Shown piece after piece: positions 1 through 6,970 of a stretch of DNA of 23,113 bases; the stretch's first letter is position 1, and each line of letters begins with the position of its first letter. The translations under genes were made by a program, and so were the position numbers. Below the pieces are notes generated by a model. It ran no database searches. It worked only from the letters and a program-made list of their open reading frames with translations, and was not told the origin of the DNA. Source of the DNA: Anaerozeibacter quisquiliarum (GTDB lineage Bacteria > Bacillota > Clostridia > Christensenellales > Aristaeellaceae); the NCBI GenBank assembly GCA_051162045.1, contig JBISDI010000052.1. One strand, 5' to 3'.

Positions 1-71
1 AATAGTATATAGTGCAATATATACACCTTTCAATAAATTGTATCGATTTAGATGGTCCAAGTGATTTTTGT

Positions 72-350
72 TCATAAACAAATACTGGCCATAAAATAAA
101 ATGAAATATAAATATACCCGGTTCCCATTTCACGTCTTGAGAATCTAATGATAATTTCCCCAGTCAAAATAGGCATGGTCCAAATTAGAAGCAAAACAAT
201 TATAGCTCCCATGTCTTTTCCGTTAAACAGCGCACTTATACTCCATGCAAGATTCCACACTTCATTTAATCCCGTAAAATATGTAAGTGCATACGAGACT
301 ATCAATGCAATGATAAGTAAAAGAACGCCGCGACTCGCTTCGCTTTTCAT
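72..350 (-). CDS. Small hydrophobic membrane protein, function unknown
   Basis: A 92-residue protein that I do not recognise. It starts MKSEASRG and then has a hydrophobic segment at about residues 8-26 (VLLLIIALIVSYALTYF), a polar stretch, a second hydrophobic segment at about 47-62 (MGAIIVLLLIWTMPIL), and a third weaker one near the C-terminus (YIYISFYFMASICL). Two or three membrane passes are likely. The start is supported by a GGGAGAG ribosome binding site about 5 bases upstream on the minus strand. The gene is AT-rich, unlike the rest of the window, and lies immediately downstream of the hsdM remnant on the same strand, so it may be cargo of the same acquired segment. No catalytic motif is visible. 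That it is expressed is likely from the ribosome site; its role is unknown. Confidence 0.6.
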   Translation of the reverse strand: MKSEASRGVLLLIIALIVSYALTYFTGLNEVWNLAWSISALFNGKDMGAIIVLLLIWTMPILTGEIIIRFSRREMGTGYIYISFYFMASICL

Positions 351-409
351 ATAACTCTCCCATTTAAGTTCGACTGATTATAAATGAGTTTAGTTCTGTA
401 GCACCTGCT

Positions 410-732
410 TTTCCCCTCTGGGAACATCGCGGTCTGCATGTATTTGGATGACGTGGTGTAAGCGCCGCTGTTCATGTTTTTTTATAATCGGGAACACACG
501 GTTCGCGATCACGTCGCAGATTTCGCGGGACTGGCCCATTGTATCTGTAGATGCGCTTTACCGGTTTTCCTGTCAGTGCCTCATCATGCTCGGCTCATAC
601 TTCTTTTCATCATATGAAACGATGAACATGAAGGTCAGGCTGTTCTATAACCGTCAGCGGGTTCGTCATGCCGCCCGCCCATATGTCCGTCCAGATCCGG
701 TCAACCTTGTTCTTGATTTCTCCGGTAATCAT
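410..732 (-). pseudogene. hsdM: Degraded 5' remnant of type I restriction-modification methyltransferase (hsdM)
   Basis: Reading the minus strand from an ATG at 732 gives MITGEIKNKVDRIW, then TDIWAGGMTNPLTVIEQ. These are the typical N-terminal residues of HsdM-type N6-adenine methyltransferase subunits. The similarity then continues in other frames: LTFMFIVSYDEKK after an extra base near 638, EALTGKPVKRIY in a third frame, then VIANRVFPIIKKHEQ, and finally NSGAYTTSSKYMQTAMF, which matches the family's SAYTKYM region. There are at least three frame changes and an in-frame stop near 573-575. No SAM-binding or NPPF catalytic motif is reached before similarity ends around 410, so only about the first 110 codons survive. 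No hsdS or hsdR follows in the window. What is seen is the ordered series of frame-shifted HsdM motifs; that it is a dead relic is inference. Confidence 0.75.
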
Positions 733-746
733 CAAAACGCACCATA

Positions 747-775
747 TTGACATTTTTTTGTTACAGGCATATTAT
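747..775 (+). promoter_or_regulatory. Sigma-A type promoter upstream of the helicase gene
   Basis: A perfect TTGACA -35 box at 747-752 and a TATTAT -10 box at 770-775 are separated by exactly 17 bases, one of them a T-rich run. Transcription would start near 782 and leave a leader of about 180 bases before the helicase start at 961. The promoter lies just upstream of the hsdM remnant's start codon on the opposite strand, so it may have been the intergenic region between two once-divergent genes. The leader contains the short palindrome GGGACATGTCCC at about 824-835, function unknown. Confidence 0.7.
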
Positions 776-960
776 ACAGGTAAATAGGGTCACACACAAG
801 GCATCATCAAGGTGTAATTTGCCGGGGACATGTCCCGGATCGCGCTCACAAAGATCCTCTTTTTACGCCTGGTCATCCATTTGGACGAAACCGCGAATGC
901 GCCGCACAAGGCAACAGGGGGTTTTGCGTTTTCTGTCCCGTCTTAAGGAGGGCACCGCAG

Positions 961-3363
961 ATGGCAGAGCGGGCTTTGACGCCGCTTCAAGCGCATATGA
1001 TCCGGGGCGCGGAAAGCTACCATCAATACTTGAAGGATCAGAACAAGGGCAGAATCGAGTATCGCGTGGTGTCCATCCAGGCATTCGAAGAGGATACATA
1101 CAAACTGAAGCTGGACAAAAAGCTGCCCGACACCGACAGCATTCTATTTGAGATCTTCGGGGAATCATTCAAACAAACGCAGATTCAGATTCTGGAATGC
1201 GACGCAGATAATTATTTCATGGTTGTCCGGCCAAACAAGCAGAGTGAAAAGTGCGTTGGGCTGATGCGTAAAGCGTCCGCCGCGGACGTCCTGCTAGTGG
1301 CGGACCTTCGGTTTTTGGTTCGCCGAACAAAAGATTGGTACGAGGAAAATGGCCAGCTCCTGAACTTTCCGACGAAGGCCGGATCCATTAATGCGCCTAT
1401 TGGCACGGTGAAGGGCCAACGGCCATCCGATGACCAAGTTCAGGCCATTCTCGCCGCTCTATCAAGCCCTTCCTGCTACATTTGGGGAGCACCAGGTACC
1501 GGAAAGACCCAATTTGTACTTGGTTATTGCGTCTCCCATTATGTCCATACGAAGCAGCGAATCGCTATTTTTGCGCCTACAAACAACTCCATCGACCAGG
1601 TGCTGCGCGGCGTCATCAAGCTTATCAAGCCGGCTGGTATCGACTATCAGGATAAAATTCTAAGGCTTGGCACTCCGACTAAACAATTTGCAGAGGAGTT
1701 TCCGGAAATATGCGAATTTCAGGGGATCGCGAAGCAGATTGAACGGTACAAACAACAGGTGAAGTCGCTGCAGGAAGCGCTAAATTATAAGTCCCTCCCG
1801 ATACGGAGGGAGAAGATTCAGAACGCGTACCATCTGATGCTGCAGATGAGCGAGGAATTCGCGCGCCGAAGCTCCATATCCCGCAAGCTTGCGAATGCTG
1901 AAAAAGACATCAAGCTCATTGAGGAATCCTTATCCCATGAGCAGGCAACACGCTCGAGAGAAGAAGAATCCGCCCGACGTATCGAAATCAGCATGCAAGG
2001 CGCTCTTTACCGTATGTACAGTGCGCTTCGCAGCGGTGATACCGGGAAGGCTTCACAACTTGCGTCGATTCGGAGAGAAATCTCTGCAATATCCAACCGC
2101 ATCAAAACCATTGAAACAAAGCTAACAACTGCGCGGAGCGAGAAGGTTGCTCTGGAACGGGAACTTTCTGGATGCACAGAGGGGTTCCAGCCTGCGATCA
2201 TGCAAATGTCGAAGGATGTCGACAGTCTCTACGAGATTACCCGCAAGCTCAACATCACAAATCTCGAAAACTGCCTCCGCGACACAAAAGACTTGCTTGA
2301 GAGGGAAGACAGTTGGTATCAAAGCCGGGCAGGCCGATATGCCGAGTACGAGTATCGAACTGCCGCCGAAATACAAAATCAGATACTTGAAATCAATCGA
2401 AAGATCGAGGATCTTAAGAAGCGGACGACGGCCGAACGGTCAAAGCATGTGTGCGTAATCGCGGGAACGCTGGACGCGTACATCTCGCGCATTTCTCACG
2501 AGAGCGGTAAGGAAGTTCTGGATGGCGAGGCGGAACTGTCCTTCGCCCATGTATTCTTGGATGAGGCGGGTTATGCCAATCTTGCAAAAGGAACGACCTT
2601 GTTTGCGTGCCAGTGCCCTATAACATTTCTGGGCGACCATTTCCAGCTACCGCCCGTGTGCGAAATGAACTTCGATGATGCTGTGGATGCCCGTTATCCT
2701 GACGCATGGCTGTGGAGAGAAACGAGCCTTCAGGTGGAATCCTTGCTCACCAAGCCAATCGAAGACCTTAAGAAGTCCATTGGGAATGGGCAAGCACCCG
2801 TTTTCGATAAGATGCCGAAATGCAGTCTCCGTGCGACCTATCGGTTCGGGCCAGAACTGTCAATGCTTCTTAATCAACATGTGTATGAGAACTGCGGCTT
2901 CCGAAGCGCAGTAGCGGTTGGTTCTTTCCAAATCGAGTATATTGACGCGCCACGGCGAACTGTTCCAGAAAAACAGCGGGAAAGTCTTGACGAAGCTCGA
3001 GCGATTCAAGCCTTTGTCCGGAAGTATATAAATGAGGATATTGTGGTGCTTACACCCTACAGGAAGCAACTGCAGCTTCTCGAAAGACTATGTCCAGATC
3101 TCAAGCATAAGGAGTGCATTCTGACAGTTCACGGTTCACAGGGAAGGGAGTGGGATACTGTCATTCTAAGCGTCTGCGACACATCGGACATGTGGTTTAC
3201 GAACACCCAGAATCGTTCGTCAAAGGGGAAATTGCTCATCAACACAGCTGTAAGCCGAGCAAAGAAGCGTTTGATTTTAGTCTGTGACTATACCTTCTGG
3301 ATTGCACAAGGACATCAGATGATTTCAGCTTTGCTGAAAAATGCCACCAGGTGCAGTGGATAA
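961..3363 (+). CDS. UPF1-like superfamily 1 helicase with coiled-coil insertion
   Basis: An 800-residue protein with SF1 helicase motifs in order: a Q-like motif (QRPSDDQVQAILAAL, ~153), Walker A GAPGTGKT at 176-183, motif Ia IFAPTNNS near 203, Walker B VFLDEAG at 531-537, motif III TFLGDHFQLPP near 555, TYRFG near 626, motif V VHGSQGREWD at 723-732 and motif VI NTAVSRAKKRL at 761-771. Motif III and the terminal VSRAKKRL are typical of the UPF1/IGHMBP2/Dna2 branch. Between motif Ia and Walker B lies a ~270-residue charged, helical insertion (about 250-510) rich in E, K and R, likely a coiled coil. The ~150-residue N-terminus may be a nucleic-acid binding or regulatory region. AAGGAGG lies 8 bases before the ATG. 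No nuclease domain is visible. The consensus promoter, missing partner genes and adjacent RM relic fit an accessory or defence helicase, but that role is inference. Confidence 0.85.
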   Translation: MAERALTPLQAHMIRGAESYHQYLKDQNKGRIEYRVVSIQAFEEDTYKLKLDKKLPDTDSILFEIFGESFKQTQIQILECDADNYFMVVRPNKQSEKCVGLMRKASAADVLLVADLRFLVRRTKDWYEENGQLLNFPTKAGSINAPIGTVKGQRPSDDQVQAILAALSSPSCYIWGAPGTGKTQFVLGYCVSHYVHTKQRIAIFAPTNNSIDQVLRGVIKLIKPAGIDYQDKILRLGTPTKQFAEEFPEICEFQGIAKQIERYKQQVKSLQEALNYKSLPIRREKIQNAYHLMLQMSEEFARRSSISRKLANAEKDIKLIEESLSHEQATRSREEESARRIEISMQGALYRMYSALRSGDTGKASQLASIRREISAISNRIKTIETKLTTARSEKVALERELSGCTEGFQPAIMQMSKDVDSLYEITRKLNITNLENCLRDTKDLLEREDSWYQSRAGRYAEYEYRTAAEIQNQILEINRKIEDLKKRTTAERSKHVCVIAGTLDAYISRISHESGKEVLDGEAELSFAHVFLDEAGYANLAKGTTLFACQCPITFLGDHFQLPPVCEMNFDDAVDARYPDAWLWRETSLQVESLLTKPIEDLKKSIGNGQAPVFDKMPKCSLRATYRFGPELSMLLNQHVYENCGFRSAVAVGSFQIEYIDAPRRTVPEKQRESLDEARAIQAFVRKYINEDIVVLTPYRKQLQLLERLCPDLKHKECILTVHGSQGREWDTVILSVCDTSDMWFTNTQNRSSKGKLLINTAVSRAKKRLILVCDYTFWIAQGHQMISALLKNATRCSG

Positions 3364-3688
3364 GACGTTTATAAGATTGGTCTCTATTATTCTCACCAGA
3401 TGTCAAAGCAATCCATCCAAGTCCAGTAATCAGCTATTTATGCAGGGAATCACTGCTCTCCTCTGATTCAGGATCAGCGTCATCGACCTCATGATGTCAA
3501 CTGACATCCGCTGCCATCCCACTTTTATGCATCCATGCAAAGCATCACTGCTTTTTTGGCCCATATTCTCCCATACATCTGATCCCAGATCAGCGATAAC
3601 ATTCCCCCGATCATGCCCAAAACCGTCTCAACCTACCAAAACAGCCTCAAAACACCCCATCAGGCCGCCCAAAAGGCCGTTTTGGGCA
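3364..3688 (+). other. Non-coding stretch with repeated dyad elements
   Basis: No credible gene is seen between the helicase stop and the tRNA promoter. The stretch contains an imperfectly repeated block. TTTATGCA followed by ATCACTGCT (3449-3457) and TCTGATTCAGGATCAGCG (3462-3479) recurs as TTTATGCA, ATCACTGCT (3544-3552) and TCTGATCCCAGATCAGCG (3578-3595). The 18-base dyads match at 15 positions, though the internal spacing differs. A further dyad, GATGTCA-AC-TGACATC, sits at 3493-3508. A perfect hairpin, GCCCAAAA-GGCCG-TTTTGGGC at 3667-3687, ends one base before the -35 box of the tRNA promoter. The hairpin could be a terminator or an operator; it lacks a T run. Confidence 0.45.
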
Positions 3689-3717
3689 TTGACTTTGCCC
3701 CAATTCTCTGCTATAAT
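3689..3717 (+). promoter_or_regulatory. Promoter of the tRNA-Ser pair
   Basis: TTGACT at 3689-3694 and a perfect TATAAT at 3712-3717 are separated by 17 bases. The first tRNA begins 23 bases after the -10 box. A GCCCAAAA hairpin ends at 3687, directly before the -35 box, so it could influence RNA polymerase access or insulate the promoter from read-through. Confidence 0.85.
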
Positions 3718-3739
3718 TGCTGATGCTGGTTTTTCTTCT

Positions 3740-3828
3740 GGAGAGATGGCCGAGTGGTTGAAGGCGCTGGTCTTGAAAACCAGTGATGTCGAAAGGCACC
3801 GGGGGTTCGAATCCCTCTCTCTCCGCCA
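3740..3828 (+). tRNA. tRNA-Ser (anticodon UGA)
   Basis: The acceptor stem GGAGAGA (3740-3746) pairs with TCTCTCC (3818-3824), followed by discriminator G and an encoded CCA ending at 3828. The anticodon stem CTGGT/ACCAG encloses the loop CTTGAAA, with anticodon TGA at 3774-3776. The long variable arm before the GGTTCGAATC T-loop region is typical of a class II serine tRNA. It lies 9 bases before a second tRNA-Ser and shares its promoter and terminator. Confidence 0.97.
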
Positions 3829-3837
3829 ATACTATAT

Positions 3838-3929
3838 GGAGAAGTACCCAAGAGGCCGAAGGGGCTCCCCTGCTAAGGGAGTAGGGTGCGATAAGCGCCG
3901 CCCGGGTTCAAATCCCGGCTTCTCCGCCA
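3838..3929 (+). tRNA. tRNA-Ser (anticodon GCU)
   Basis: The acceptor stem GGAGAAG (3838-3844) pairs with CTTCTCC (3919-3925), followed by G and an encoded CCA at 3927-3929. The anticodon stem CTCCC/GGGAG surrounds CTGCTAA, with anticodon GCT at 3872-3874. A long variable arm marks it as a class II tRNA-Ser. Its 3' end is the kind of site used by tRNA-targeting integrases. A phage-type gene fragment lies about 1 kb downstream, but I saw no second copy of the 3' end that would define an attachment site. Confidence 0.97.
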
Positions 3930-3953
3930 AGCCACCTGAAAGGGTGGCTTTTT
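3929..3953 (+). terminator. Rho-independent terminator of the tRNA operon
   Basis: AAGCCACC (3929-3936) pairs with GGTGGCTT (3943-3950) around a short loop and is followed directly by TTT, giving five consecutive Ts at 3949-3953. It begins at the last base of the second tRNA. Confidence 0.85.
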
Positions 3954-4325
3954 CATGCATTGGTGGCGGTATAACTCACCTGGTTTGCCGCGCATAGCAC
4001 AATTTTCTGCCCCAGCCGAAGTCAGCAGAGGGGAATCGTTCCCGTCAGTCATCCTGTCGCCCAAACGTGCTCTCATGCGCGCCCATGCCGGCTCCGCTCA
4101 ACCACCGCCCTGCCCAGATCAGCCGCCACCACGTCCGACCACTCCGATACACCCGCCAGCTCGCTGTACAGTTTGGTTAGGTTGTCTACCAGCGGAGTCT
4201 GACAGGTCTACCGCCGAACACGCCACCCGTATATCGCATACAATGATGCTGGAAAGCGTCCATGGTTAGACGTGTCTAGCCGTACGATTTCCAAGGCAGA
4301 TTGTGGCTGTTGGAAAGGAGCAAGC
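3954..4325 (+). other. Intergenic stretch before the cupin gene
   Basis: No convincing gene is seen. On the minus strand at 4073-4200 there is an open stretch with protein-like composition (LVDNLTKLYSELAGVSEWSD, then VVAADLGRAVVERSRHG) but no start codon or ribosome site, so it could be a short gene relic. A TACAAT at 4239-4244 could serve as a -10 box for the cupin gene, but I see no good -35. A small dyad, TAGAC-GT-GTCTA, lies at 4267-4278, downstream of that box and upstream of the start codon. Confidence 0.3.
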
Positions 4326-4844
4326 ATGCATTCCTCACCATATGGTTGTCCTTGCTGCTGCCGTTGCCCTTCACCCTATCCGCCCGATGACCCTTGTTCC
4401 TCAGCTGACCAACCTTGCTTGACCACGCGCTGCACTGGCATCGGGGAGGATTTTGGCCCCAACCCTTATGTGGTTGACATCGAGAAGGCGACCCTGGAGA
4501 ATCCCTTTTTCCGGAGGGCGCTTTGGACGGGGACCCATCTGCAGCTCACCCTGATGTGCATTCCTCCGTGCGGAGAAATCGGCTTGGAGATGCATCCCGA
4601 CCTGGATCAGTTTCTTCGTTTGGAGCAAGGCCGGGGCAGAGTCATGATGGGAAGCACGCAGACCAGCCTGAACTATCAGCGAGATGTATCTGAGAATTTC
4701 GCCATTTTCATCCCCGCTGGAACATGGCATAACCTGGTCAACACGGGGGATGAGCCGATTAAGTTGTATTCTATCTATGCGCCCGTTCAGCATCCCGCCG
4801 GAACCATTCAATGCACCAAGGCGGACTCCGACGCTGCCGGATAA
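4326..4844 (+). CDS. Cysteine-rich cupin-domain protein
   Basis: A 172-residue protein. Residues 1-36 contain eight cysteines (8, 10, 11, 12, 14, 24, 31, 36). From about residue 45 there is a single cupin domain. The first cupin motif has E88, H90 and D94/Q95 (GLEMHPDLDQFL) and the second has H135 (IFIPAGTWHNLVN), a set suited to binding a divalent metal such as Mn or Fe. A region such as ALWTGTHLQLTLM is typical of small cupins widespread in Clostridia. The ATG at 4326 is preferred over the upstream start at 4272 because GGAAAGGAG ends a few bases before it; the longer form has no ribosome site. The gene stands alone between the tRNA terminator and its own terminator. The fold is well supported. 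The substrate is unknown, and whether the Cys cluster binds metal or forms disulfides is not known. Confidence 0.85.
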   Translation: MHSSPYGCPCCCRCPSPYPPDDPCSSADQPCLTTRCTGIGEDFGPNPYVVDIEKATLENPFFRRALWTGTHLQLTLMCIPPCGEIGLEMHPDLDQFLRLEQGRGRVMMGSTQTSLNYQRDVSENFAIFIPAGTWHNLVNTGDEPIKLYSIYAPVQHPAGTIQCTKADSDAAG

Positions 4845-4891
4845 CGCAATCGAAATCCGAAATTGATGAGTAACAGCCATGAACCGCCTTT

Positions 4892-4927
4892 GGGACTGCC
4901 GCTTCATGTTTGGGGGCAGTCCCTTTT
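4892..4927 (+). terminator. Terminator of the cupin gene
   Basis: GGGACTGCC (4892-4900) pairs perfectly with GGCAGTCCC (4915-4923) across a 14-base loop and is followed by TTTT. It lies about 48 bases past the cupin stop and faces the minus-strand terminator at 4944-4985. Confidence 0.8.
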
Positions 4928-4943
4928 GGTTTGCGCTGAATTA

Positions 4944-4985
4944 TAAAGACAAAGGCCCCTCCCAAGCGTTACGCAAGGAAGGGGC
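4944..4985 (-). terminator. Terminator ending the minus-strand uxaA transcript
   Basis: On the minus strand, GCCCCT (4985-4980) pairs with AGGGGC (4960-4955), with further GG/CC and GCG/CGC pairs inside. The hairpin is followed by TTTGTCTTT reading toward 4944. It lies just after the stop of the phage-type fragment (5003) and so probably ends transcripts coming from the regulator and uxaA. Confidence 0.7.
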
Positions 4986-5002
4986 GGCTGTGTATGCCGG
5001 GA

Positions 5003-5413
5003 TTATGCCGGGTTGTCCGGATTTCCGGGCTCGTCGGTGTCCTCCTCCCAATCGTCAACCTCCGGGCCTTGTGCGCCGTCGTATGTGTTGATGCCGTAGA
5101 TCGCAGTCAGCGCCTCCGCATCACCTGACAGCGCGTCGGTCCCGTACCGCCCGGCGTGCTTGCCGAGGCGCGCAAGCACGCGCTTGATCTCGGCTGCGAA
5201 TTCGCCAATGAAATCGCGGATCCTCTCGGCCAGTGTCCGGTGCTTACCCACCAAATCGCGCACGTTCGCTTCGTCAGACAGGAACGCCGACACCGCGTCG
5301 GCCACGATCCCGTCGATGGCCTGATCGCGCGTCATGCCATCGCGCGCAGCCATGGTCTGCGCGACGCGCGCTTCGAGGTCGTAGCCATCCTTGGCGCCCA
5401 ACATGCAAACCAC
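5003..5413 (-). pseudogene. C-terminal fragment of a phage-type large polyvalent protein
   Basis: An open frame of 136 residues, including GYDLEARVAQTMAARDG, QAIDGIVADAVSAFLSDEA, VRDLVGKHRTLAERIRDFIG and a helical, charged region followed by an acidic Asp/Glu-rich tail. From memory, this resembles the region that follows the HExxH-like segment in large multi-domain proteins of phages and integrative elements of Clostridia: a GYDL segment, then IVADA, then FLSDEA, then RTLAERIRDF. The upstream domains, including the HExxH part, are absent: the frame starts 8 bases after the uxaA stop, with no ribosome binding site at its first ATG. It is therefore most likely a 5'-truncated leftover from a lost prophage or element, carried on the uxaA transcript. 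The family assignment is from recalled sequence pattern, not a search. Confidence 0.55.
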
Positions 5414-5421
5414 ATTTGTCT

Positions 5422-6921
5422 CTACAGCAATACGCCGTTTTTGAATATCGTGATCTCGCGGCTGTCGTTGAGCTCGTTGCGCGTCGCATAACGGCCGGAG
5501 GCGGAGTCGAGCAGCATCGTCCAGAGTTCGTCCACGAGCGCCTCCATCGTCTGCCCGGTCAGCAGCCGCCCGGCGTCAAAGTCAATCCATTTGGGCTTCC
5601 GGCGCGCAAGCTCGCTGTTGGAGGCGATCTTGATTACCGGCGCGACCGTGCCCAGCGGATTGCCGCGTCCGGTGGTGAACAGGATGATCTGCGCACCGGC
5701 GGACACGAGATTGGTGATCGACACGTTGTCGTTTCCGGGGCCGGTCATCAGATTCAGGCCATGGGTCTCGCAGCGCTGACCGTAGGTGAGCGTCCCTGTG
5801 ATTGTCGCGTGGCCGCCCTTCTGGATGCAGCCCAGCGATTTTTCTTCCAGCGTGGTGATGCCGCCCTCCATGTTGCCCGGCGAGGGGTTCTTGTCGATGC
5901 TCTGGCCGTGGCTTAGGTAATATTCCTTAAAGCCGTCGATCATGCTCACGATCTCGTCAAAGACCCGCTCGCTCGCGGCGCGCCCCATCAGATGATGTTC
6001 CGCACCGAACATCTCCGGCACCTCGGTCAGCACCGCCTTGCCACCCAGCGCCGCAATCCGATCCGCGATCCGGCCGCACAGCACGTTGGCCGTCACGCCC
6101 GAAAACGCGTCGGAACCGCCGCATTTGAAGCCGATCGTCAGCTTGGCGATCGGGCAAGGTTCGCGGTGGTCGCCCTCCATGACAGACAGGATTTCATCGA
6201 TCAACTTGAGGCCGTACTCGATCTCGTCGCCCTCGACCTCCTGGGCGATCATGGTCTTCACGCGCCGACCGTCCACCTCGCCCAGCATCGGCAGGAATTC
6301 CTTTAGCTGGTTGTTTTCGCAGCCCAGGCTCACGATCAGCGCGCCGCCCGCGTTGGGGTGGCGGGCGATGCCGCGGAGAATGCGCTGCGTGGTCTTGTGA
6401 TCGTCGCCCAGCTGCGAGCAGCCCGCGCTGTGGGGGAGCGCGTAGATGCCGTCGCAACGCCCGCCGAATTTCGCGCGCGCCGCTTCAGCGAGCCGTCGAA
6501 TGCCGGAATTGACGCAGGACACCGTGGGCACGATCCATAGTTCGTTGCGGGTGCCCACCGAGCCGTCCGCGCGCACGTACCCGTCAAAGGTGTCGGCGAC
6601 GCGGGAAACGTCTTCATCATGCGCGGTTTCCGGATGGAACTCGTATCGCGCAAGGCCCTCGAGATTCGATTCCATGTTGTGGCTGTGCACCCATTGCCCC
6701 GGTTCGATCACGGCCGTAGCGCGTCCGATGGGCGAGCCGTACTTCACGACCTGTTCACCGGGCAGAATTTGGTTCAGCGCGAGCTTGTGTCCGAAGGGGA
6801 TGTTCCGGATCGCGATCATGGTCTGGCCGTGAATTTGAACGGACTCGCCCTCCTTTAGCGGCTCCAGCGCAATCGCAACGTTGTCCCTCTCGTGAATGCG
6901 TATCGCCATCTGCCTGTCCAT
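5422..6921 (-). CDS. uxaA: Altronate dehydratase
   Basis: A 499-residue protein matching the usual length of UxaA. It dehydrates D-altronate to 2-keto-3-deoxygluconate in hexuronate catabolism. Residues 1-95 form the SAF-like N-terminal domain (MAIRIHERDNVAIALEPLKE). The catalytic UxaA domain starts with the marker DGYVRADGSVGTRN at about 113-126. It continues through VPTVSCVNSG (C136), HSAGCSQLGDDHKTT, LGCENNQ, GFKCGGSDAFSGVTAN, EVPEMFGAEHHLMGRA, and GPGNDNVSITNLVSAGA with TTGRGNPLG. Conserved Cys/His residues fit an iron-dependent dehydratase. The ATG at 6921 is chosen because AAGGAGGG lies 8 bases upstream; a 20-residue longer frame lacks a ribosome site. It lies 49 bases after the AraC-type regulator and is probably cotranscribed with it. 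Its product feeds kdgK and eda on the opposite strand. Related aldonates cannot be excluded as substrate. Confidence 0.92.
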   Translation of the reverse strand: MDRQMAIRIHERDNVAIALEPLKEGESVQIHGQTMIAIRNIPFGHKLALNQILPGEQVVKYGSPIGRATAVIEPGQWVHSHNMESNLEGLARYEFHPETAHDEDVSRVADTFDGYVRADGSVGTRNELWIVPTVSCVNSGIRRLAEAARAKFGGRCDGIYALPHSAGCSQLGDDHKTTQRILRGIARHPNAGGALIVSLGCENNQLKEFLPMLGEVDGRRVKTMIAQEVEGDEIEYGLKLIDEILSVMEGDHREPCPIAKLTIGFKCGGSDAFSGVTANVLCGRIADRIAALGGKAVLTEVPEMFGAEHHLMGRAASERVFDEIVSMIDGFKEYYLSHGQSIDKNPSPGNMEGGITTLEEKSLGCIQKGGHATITGTLTYGQRCETHGLNLMTGPGNDNVSITNLVSAGAQIILFTTGRGNPLGTVAPVIKIASNSELARRKPKWIDFDAGRLLTGQTMEALVDELWTMLLDSASGRYATRNELNDSREITIFKNGVLL

Positions 6922-6970
6922 GCAGCCGTCCCTCCTTGCGGATTCCATTCCAAGTTGATACGTGAGCGCA

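Noticed and set aside
448..1151. Plus-strand frames across the hsdM relic and helicase leader
   Set aside because: No ribosome sites and no recognisable protein; the minus-strand reading of 410-732 gives HsdM motifs, and the rest is leader of the helicase gene.
3647..3829. Minus-strand frame beginning MAEREGFEPP
   Set aside because: It is the antisense of the tRNA-Ser gene; this peptide start is a well-known artefact of tRNA antisense translation.
3873..4076. Minus-strand frame containing SRDLNPGGAYR
   Set aside because: It is antisense to the second tRNA-Ser and its terminator; composition and position fit the same artefact.
3929..5421. tRNA-Ser attachment site for an integrated element
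   Set aside because: Although a phage-type fragment lies downstream, I found no second copy of the tRNA 3' end in the window, so no att pair can be claimed.
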